From contig NZ_CP095053.1 of assembly GCF_022921095.1 (NCBI RefSeq), forward strand, positions 1,716,501 through 1,780,500: a DNA stretch of 64,000 nucleotides. Direction: 5' to 3'. The translations under genes and the position numbers were made by a program. The notes under the pieces were generated by a model. It ran no database searches and was not told the DNA's origin. It worked only from the letters and a program-made list of their open reading frames with translations. This DNA comes from Hymenobacter aerilatus (lineage in GTDB: Bacteria; Bacteroidota; Bacteroidia; Cytophagales; Hymenobacteraceae). Shown here one piece after another: positions 59,048 through 64,000 of the stretch (the first letter of the stretch is position 1; each line of letters begins with the position of its first letter).

Positions 59048-60556
59048 ATGAAAGAAATCAAGAAGCTTCTGGTAGCCAACCGTGGCGAAATTGCGCTGCG
59101 CGTGCTGCGCTCGGCCAAGGAAATGGGTCTGCAAACCGTGGCCATCTACTCCGAAGCTGACCGCCATGCCCTGCATGTGCGCTACGCCGATGAGGCCGTG
59201 TGCATAGGGCCGCCTACCTCCGCCGAAAGCTACCTGCGCGGCGACAAGATTTTGGCCGTGTGCCGCGAATTGGGCGTGGATGCTATTCACCCCGGCTACG
59301 GCTTTTTGAGCGAAAATGCCGCCTTTGCCCGCATGGTGCGCGAGGCGGGGCTGATTTTTGTGGGGCCTACCCCAGAGGCGATGGAGATGATGGGCGACAA
59401 GCTCTCGGCCAAGCAGGCAGCCAAAGCCTATAACATTCCGCTGGTGCCGGGCACCGAAGAAGCCATTACGGACGTGGCCGCCGCCCGGCAGATTGCCACG
59501 GAGGTAGGCTTCCCCATCCTCATCAAGGCCTCGGCCGGCGGGGGAGGCAAGGGCATGCGCGTGGTGAACTCGGCCGACGAGTTTGCCGAGCAGATGCAAC
59601 TGGCCGTGTCGGAGGCTACCTCGGCCTTTGGCGATGGGGCCGTGTTTATTGAGAAATATATCGGTGCGCCCCGCCACATCGAGATACAGGTGCTGGGCGA
59701 TGAGCACGGCAACATTGTGCACCTGTTTGAGCGGGAGTGCTCTATTCAGCGCCGCCACCAGAAGGTGATTGAAGAAGCGCCTTCGTCGGTGCTCACGCCT
59801 GAGCTGCGCGACGCTATGGGTAGGACCGCTGTGGAGGTAGCCCGCGCCTGCCAGTACACCGGCGCCGGCACAGTGGAGTTCTTGCTCGACGAACAGCACA
59901 ACTTCTACTTTTTGGAGATGAACACCCGCTTGCAGGTGGAGCACCCCGTGACGGAGCTAATCACGGGCCTCGACCTGGTGAAAGAGCAGATTAGGGTAGC
60001 ACGGGGCGAGCCGTTGCGCTTCGGGCAGGACGACCTGCACATCAGCGGCCACGCCTTGGAGCTGCGCGTGTACGCTGAGGACCCGCAGAACAACTTCCTG
60101 CCCGACATCGGCACGCTTACCACCTACGTGCGCCCGCAAGGCCCCGGCGTGCGCGTGGATGATGGGTTTGAGCAGGGCATGGATATCCCGATCTACTACG
60201 ACCCGATGATAGCCAAGCTCATCACCTACGGCCACAACCGCCAGGAGGCCATCGAGCGGATGCTGCGCGCTATTGCCGAGTACCAGATTACCGGCATTGC
60301 CACTACCCTACCCTTTGGTACTTACGTGCTCCAGCACCCCGCTTTCGTGTCGGGAAACTTTGATACCAACTTCATCCGCGACCATTTCCCCGCCGACGCT
60401 CTCGTGCCCCCTACCCCCGACGAGGCCACGGCCCAGGTAGCGGCCATGCTGGCTGCCATGCTGCTGGAAACCAAGAAACCACAGACAGCCTCGGCAGCCG
60501 AAACAAGCAGCACGACGGTTTCGGCGTGGCGGCAGAACCGGCTGGGCCGACGGTAG
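59048..60556 (+). CDS. accC: biotin carboxylase, acetyl-CoA carboxylase subunit
   Basis: 502 residues from ATG 59048. EIKKLLVANRGEIALRVLRS opens the N-terminal domain, DAIHPGYGFLSENAAFARM follows, the ATP-grasp glycine loop is KASAGGGGKGMRVV, ECSIQRRHQKVIEEAP and EMNTRLQVEHPVTELITG carry the metal and bicarbonate residues. It carboxylates biotin on AccB. No accB is next to it, and the ~50-residue Ala/Thr-rich C-terminal tail exceeds the E. coli length, so it could instead serve another acyl-CoA carboxylase. A TTTTTTG / TTTCTTTG pair near 58951-58982 looks like the promoter. Confidence 0.9.
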   Translation: MKEIKKLLVANRGEIALRVLRSAKEMGLQTVAIYSEADRHALHVRYADEAVCIGPPTSAESYLRGDKILAVCRELGVDAIHPGYGFLSENAAFARMVREAGLIFVGPTPEAMEMMGDKLSAKQAAKAYNIPLVPGTEEAITDVAAARQIATEVGFPILIKASAGGGGKGMRVVNSADEFAEQMQLAVSEATSAFGDGAVFIEKYIGAPRHIEIQVLGDEHGNIVHLFERECSIQRRHQKVIEEAPSSVLTPELRDAMGRTAVEVARACQYTGAGTVEFLLDEQHNFYFLEMNTRLQVEHPVTELITGLDLVKEQIRVARGEPLRFGQDDLHISGHALELRVYAEDPQNNFLPDIGTLTTYVRPQGPGVRVDDGFEQGMDIPIYYDPMIAKLITYGHNRQEAIERMLRAIAEYQITGIATTLPFGTYVLQHPAFVSGNFDTNFIRDHFPADALVPPTPDEATAQVAAMLAAMLLETKKPQTASAAETSSTTVSAWRQNRLGRR

Positions 60557-60567
60557 GCACTTGCGCG

Positions 60568-60597
60568 GCCATCTGTTCCGTTTCGGTACCAGATGGC
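60568..60597 (+). terminator. weak hairpin after accC
   Basis: GCCATCTG (60568-60575) pairs with CAGATGGC (60590-60597), 11 bp after the accC stop; no T-run follows. Confidence 0.4.
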
Positions 60598-60679
60598 GCT
60601 GGCCACACCGTATAGATTCGCGTCATTCGACCCGATGTATCATCTTATCAAAGTCCCACTAGTTCATTCTCATACCCTT

Positions 60680-61036
60680 ATGTCTACCACCCCGTCGCTC
60701 CCACAAGAGCTGTTTGTGCACCACGTGCTGTTCTACATGCCCGCCACCGCTACCGACGCCGATAAGGCGAAGTTGCTGGAGGGCCTGCAACTGCTCCGGC
60801 AAATTCCTTCCGTCAGGCTGGCGCATATTGGTACGCCTGCCGCCACCAACCGCGCCGTTATCGAGCGTACGTACACGTATTCCTGGCTGTGCTTTTTCGA
60901 TGATGCAGAGGCCGAAGCGCACTACCAGCAGCATCCGTTGCACGACGAGTTTCGGGAGCAGTATGCCCGCTACTGGGAGCGAGTGGTTATCTACGACTCG
61001 GTAGGGCCAGCACCGGCTGATCTACCAGTGCGTTAG
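60680..61036 (+). CDS. Dabb (stress-responsive alpha/beta-barrel) protein
   Basis: 118 residues from ATG 60680; an earlier in-frame start at 60593 would overlap the hairpin. The single Dabb ferredoxin-like domain shows FVHHVLFYMPATATDADKAK at the start (typical HhVlF/wK opening), then LLRQIPSVRLAHIGTPA, YTYSWLCFFDDAEAEAHYQQ and HPLHDEFREQYARYWERVVIYD. Dabb proteins are dimeric, with roles from stress response to polyketide cyclisation; function here unknown. It is convergent with the BLUF gene. Confidence 0.85.
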   Translation: MSTTPSLPQELFVHHVLFYMPATATDADKAKLLEGLQLLRQIPSVRLAHIGTPAATNRAVIERTYTYSWLCFFDDAEAEAHYQQHPLHDEFREQYARYWERVVIYDSVGPAPADLPVR

Positions 61037-61086
61037 TCTTTTCTGAGGAAGTACTTGGTTTGCGCGGAGTGGTGTGCCGGCTGGAC

Positions 61087-61656
61087 TCACGTAGTTGGGT
61101 AGTCGCGGCGCCACTCCGCCAGCAGGGTCAGCAACGTAGGGTCGGTGATAGGAATTTTGGGTAGTAGCAGGCGGTGCCGTTGCGTTTGCAGGTAATCTAG
61201 CAACCAGTAAAACTCCTCCGGATCTGGGTCGGCAAAGGCCATGGCCCAGCCAGCAAACACCCGCTGCGGCTGCTCGGCGCGATACAAGGTTGTAATCTGC
61301 TGGTGCCGGGGGTCTTGCTGAATCTGCGCGTAGAGCGGTTCTACAACGCTGGCGCTGCCTTCCAGAAACTGCACGAAATGACCATCGTGGTAAAAAAGTA
61401 GGCCCGTAACACCGTGTTGCTGGTTGTGGGCCCGTGCTTCTTCCAGCAGATCAATCAGGTCGGCTTCGGAGAAAGACTGCCGAGCCCGGCTCCGGTATAT
61501 CAGCTGTATGATGGGGGCAGCGGGTACCACTTGCGGCCCGCCACCAGCGGTAGCCGCCAGGTATTCGGGTAGTTCTGGCAACGACAAGGCTGACGTGGCA
61601 GCGGCCAAACGCAGGAGCGCGTGGTGACGCTGCGAGACTGTTAACGGTGATTCCAC
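61087..61656 (-). CDS. stand-alone BLUF photoreceptor
   Basis: 189 residues from GTG 61656. After an unusual ~48-residue N-terminal extension, a BLUF domain spans about 49-142 with the photoactive residues Tyr54 and Ser56 (LIYRSRA), Asn78 (RAHNQQHGVTG), Gln96 (FVQFLEG), Trp137 and Met139 (AGWAMAF), and QDPRHQQI. A C-terminal helical cap (DPDPEEFYWLLDYLQTQR) follows, as in short BLUF proteins that signal by protein contact. TACCTTTA at 61688-61681 on the minus strand is a candidate -7 element. Confidence 0.9.
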   Translation of the reverse strand: MESPLTVSQRHHALLRLAAATSALSLPELPEYLAATAGGGPQVVPAAPIIQLIYRSRARQSFSEADLIDLLEEARAHNQQHGVTGLLFYHDGHFVQFLEGSASVVEPLYAQIQQDPRHQQITTLYRAEQPQRVFAGWAMAFADPDPEEFYWLLDYLQTQRHRLLLPKIPITDPTLLTLLAEWRRDYPTT

Positions 61657-61854
61657 CCGCCCGTGTACGTAGCCCGGCCCTAAAGGTAGCGTGATGTGCC
61701 CGTGTACCCCGCTTTATACTTCCTATAAAAAGCACAAATACCTGATTGTTAGCCTTTCATCTGCACAGTACTTGTTATCACTTCCTACTAAATAGCATCG
61801 TCGTGGCTGAGGCTCACTCTGATATTATCATGATTTCATCTCGTTGAGCCCCCT

Positions 61855-62679
61855 ATGCTTCCCTACCTCGGCTATTTTGCAGCCATCTTCATTGGCTTAT
61901 CTCTGGGTGTGCTGGGCGGTGGCGGCTCCATCCTGACGGTACCAGTGCTAGTCTACTTAATGGGCGTTAGTCCAGTGCTGAGCACTGCCTATTCGCTGTT
62001 TGTAGTGGGTTCTACCTCCGTTGTAGGGGCATCGGGCTACTTCCGTAAAGGCCTGGTCTCCCTGCCGGTGGCGGTGGTTTTTCTGCTGCCTTCGCTGGTC
62101 ACCATTTTTGCGGTGCGGAAGCTGCTGATGCCTATTATACCGCACACGCTGTTTACCATCGGCGACTTTGTGTTCACAAAAGACCTGCTGGTGCTGTTGG
62201 TTTTTGCGCTGCTGATGGTAGGGGCGGCCCTACCTATGATTCGTGGGTCGTACGCAGACGCCGGAGCCGGGCAAAGTGAAATGCGCCTTGCCCAACCGCC
62301 GCTTACGTACGCTCTCGTGATGGGCATTGGCTTGGTGGTGGGGGCGCTAACTGGCTTTGTGGGAGCAGGAGGCGGTTTTCTTATCATTCCGGCTCTGGTG
62401 CTGGGCGCCCGCCTACCCATGAAGCGGGCCGTAGGCACGTCGCTGGTCATCATTGCCACCAACTCGCTCATCGGCTTCACTGGCGACCTAAGTGCGGGCA
62501 CGCCCATCGACTGGCCGTTTCTGCTGGGCTTTATGGCCTTTGCGCTGGCCGGTATGGTGCTGGGCTCTTTCCTGGCTCGCTTTATTCCCAACGCCCGGCT
62601 AAAGCCTGCTTTCGGCTGGTTTACGCTGGCGATGGGCACGTTCATCTTACTGCGCGAGCTACTGTTTTCCGCTTTCTGA
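61855..62679 (+). CDS. TauE/SafE (TSUP)-family permease
   Basis: 274 residues with about eight transmembrane helices in two repeats. The repeat signatures are [20 protein letters not shown] near the N terminus and [20 protein letters not shown] in the second half, the inverted-repeat glycine motifs of the family. TSUP proteins move sulfite, organosulfonates, sulfolactate or similar small anions. The following gene remnant is a YeeE/YedE sulfur transporter, which supports a sulfur-compound role. Start ATG 61855. Confidence 0.88.
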   Translation: MLPYLGYFAAIFIGLSLGVLGGGGSILTVPVLVYLMGVSPVLSTAYSLFVVGSTSVVGASGYFRKGLVSLPVAVVFLLPSLVTIFAVRKLLMPIIPHTLFTIGDFVFTKDLLVLLVFALLMVGAALPMIRGSYADAGAGQSEMRLAQPPLTYALVMGIGLVVGALTGFVGAGGGFLIIPALVLGARLPMKRAVGTSLVIIATNSLIGFTGDLSAGTPIDWPFLLGFMAFALAGMVLGSFLARFIPNARLKPAFGWFTLAMGTFILLRELLFSAF

Positions 62680-62722
62680 AAGACCAGCTACCGTAGCCGG
62701 CCTGTTTCGCTTCACGTTTTAT

Positions 62723-62998
62723 CTACCCTACCCCTTGGGCATCAGCAGCTCTCTGCGCCATGTGTGCGCGGCCTGCGTGCCCGCAGGCATTCCGTTTTTG
62801 CCCTACAACTGGCGCCGGGAAAGCTGGAACCTGTGGTTTGTGCTGGGCGGCTTTCTGGTGGGCTTCGGAACGCGCTACGCGGGGGCTGCACCTCGGGCCA
62901 TGCCATTTCGGGGCTGTCTAACCTGCAATGGGTATCGTTGGTCGCCGTAGTGGGCCTTTTTGCGGGCAGTCTGCTACTGTATCCGCTGTTGTTCTAAC
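62723..62998 (+). pseudogene. YeeE/YedE sulfur-transport family remnant
   Basis: Two overlapping frames carry pieces of one protein. One reads [20 protein letters not shown]...[20 protein letters not shown]; the other continues [20 protein letters not shown]...[11 protein letters not shown]. The frame switch is in the G-run near 62880-62890, where one base seems lost (family reads [10 protein letters not shown]). The N terminus is missing, and the segment expected between GGFL and VGFGTRYAG in this family is absent, so it is truncated, internally deleted and frameshifted. Its TSUP neighbour is intact. Confidence 0.75.
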
Positions 62999-63076
62999 CG
63001 TTGCTTATCATGAAAAACCTGCCTGGCTGTTGCAGAACTCCTCACCTGTTTGTGAAGGTGATGCGTAAAATGCAGC

Positions 63077-63983
63077 ATGCAAGGCCAAAAGCACTTCATT
63101 AATAAAGAGGTCACACGCTTTCGGCTTTCCGAGCGTGGGCCGCGGCACAATTTCTATCGCCGGTTGACCGAGCTTGTCGACTGACCCTTTCTTTATCAGG
63201 AGACCAAAACGCTCTACAGCCACACGGGACAGCACTCGCTCGACCCGGTTGTGTTCTTCAAGCTCGTGCTGATCGGCAGGCTAGAGAACGTGGTCAGTGA
63301 CCGGCGCCTGGTCGAGCACTGCGCTCTGCGACTGGACATCCTCTACTGCTTGGGCTACGATGTGGACGAAGAGTTACCGTGGCATTCCACGATCAGCCGC
63401 ACACGTCTTCGAGCGCCTATTCGACCACGTCCTTGCCCAGTGCGTGGCCCGGGACTTGGTGAGCGGGGATACGCAGGCCATCGACTCGGCGCCTGTGAAG
63501 GCAAATGTCTCGCTCGACCGCCTCCAGGAAAAGCACCCACTGCCGACGACGTCCGGGCCCGTCGCCGCGGCACCCCTCGAAGCCACCCCAGAACCGCCGC
63601 ACCCCAGCGCGGTGCTCTCGGCCCCGGCCCATCACTTACGGCAAAAGGCCGCACGTCGTGCCCACCGCCACGTCACCACCAGCAGCCCGTTGGGCGCGCA
63701 ACACACGCAGGCGCGGCTGGTAAGCGATAAAACGCATGACAGTCTTACCTGTCCCGAGGCCTGTATTTCCGTCAAGCCAGGCAAAGCGCGGGCCCTGAAC
63801 AAAACGATGCTGCTAGCAGCGGTTGCTTATAAGTCTGAAAAAGCTGCTGAAACATCAGTCCCAACAGCGCCTGGGCTTGGCAACAGCCCTACCCAAGCCT
63901 GCTATACGGCGTCTGATCTACCTAGTCCAACGGAGGAAGAGGAGTCACCAACTACTCAATCGGCCAAGTAGCCGCGAAACTAG
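63077..63983 (+). pseudogene. decayed IS1182-type transposase
   Basis: The frame starts QGQKHFINKEVTRFRLSERG...FYRRLTELVD, then a TGA stop (63182-63184) where the family continues. Reading resumes in the same frame: LYSHTGQHSLDPVVFFKLVL, LRLDILYCLGYDVDEELPWH, STISRTR. It then shifts frame to HVFERLFDHVLAQCVARDL, VSGDTQAIDSAPVKANVSL and CISVKPGKARALN. After that the catalytic middle is deleted and the sequence jumps to the C-terminal LLAAVAYK...LKKLLKHQSQQRLGLATALP with another one-base shift. So there is at least one stop, two frameshifts and a large deletion. Terminal repeats could not be defined; the right edge may lie outside. Confidence 0.8.
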
Positions 63984-64000
63984 CTAACAGCAGTATAGTT

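Noticed and set aside
62735..62950. 71-residue separate gene after the TSUP permease
   Set aside because: It starts with TTG, lacks an upstream signal, and its sequence is one half of a frameshifted YeeE/YedE protein.
1..64000. tRNA or rRNA genes
   Set aside because: No cloverleaf-like GTTCGANTC-type segment in an intergenic position and no rRNA-like sequence was recognised by eye; a tRNAscan run would settle it.

Overview
The window looks like a chromosomal segment of a Bacteroidota species, most likely Hymenobacter or a close relative in the Cytophagales. The evidence is the high G+C content, repeated -7 promoter elements of the TAnnTTTG type (for example at 1154, 10791, 34763, 47511, 50023, 55494 and 55515), few Shine-Dalgarno-like sites, a SusC/RagA-style TonB receptor with a carboxypeptidase-regulatory domain, a subtilase with a type IX secretion C-terminal domain, a Bacteroidota histone H1-like protein, and an HU/CCDC81-SPOR protein. 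The genus is an inference. I found no tRNA, rRNA or CRISPR array.

Layout. 1-5437: HD hydrolase, two small envelope proteins, gyrA, TPR protein. 5579-8049: hydrolase, then an isolated winged-helix-like gene behind a very AT-rich stretch. 8047-13343: lipid/glycan genes (ArnT-like GT39, GDPD, nucleotide-sugar epimerase, LAB_N protein, GT2). 13424-16184: sugar isomerase-like, Gfo/Idh/MocA and cupin genes. 16216-25826: a complete minus-strand histidine operon in the order leader-G-D-C-(kinase)-B-H-A-F-(DUF5694)-IE. It is preceded by an unannotated 36-residue leader peptide with six His codons in eight, so it is probably controlled by attenuation. 25979-36449: DUF2911, TonB receptor, rpe, secreted protease, lipoprotein, mnmA, a TrpF-like protein, DinB-like protein. 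36466-47467: trmB, folC, tonB, exbD, exbB, HU-SPOR, outer-membrane barrel and giant TPR protein, which look like one envelope energy-transduction locus. 48083-52573: a probable light-response locus (PAS histidine kinase, receiver, carotenoid cleavage oxygenase, receiver-BLUF fusion); a second BLUF gene lies at 61087. 52591-53567: a Xre-RES toxin-antitoxin pair with a tandem palindromic operator. 53689-61036: housekeeping genes (gpmA, holA, tyrS, histone-like, SPT-like, accC, Dabb). 61855-64000: a TauE/SafE permease followed by two decayed genes, a YeeE/YedE sulfur-transport remnant and an IS1182-type transposase remnant that runs to the end of the window.

A second layer is a dense set of intergenic inverted repeats. 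Three elements (30364, 39610, 40133) have 36-39 bp arms and a shared loop core. Two (37168, 44157) share a different ~100-120 bp body. Several copies of the TCATTCCGAGCG / TCATCCTGAGC type sit in spacers of the his operon and between convergent genes. Many occupy terminator positions. They are the main structure not explained by the genes.
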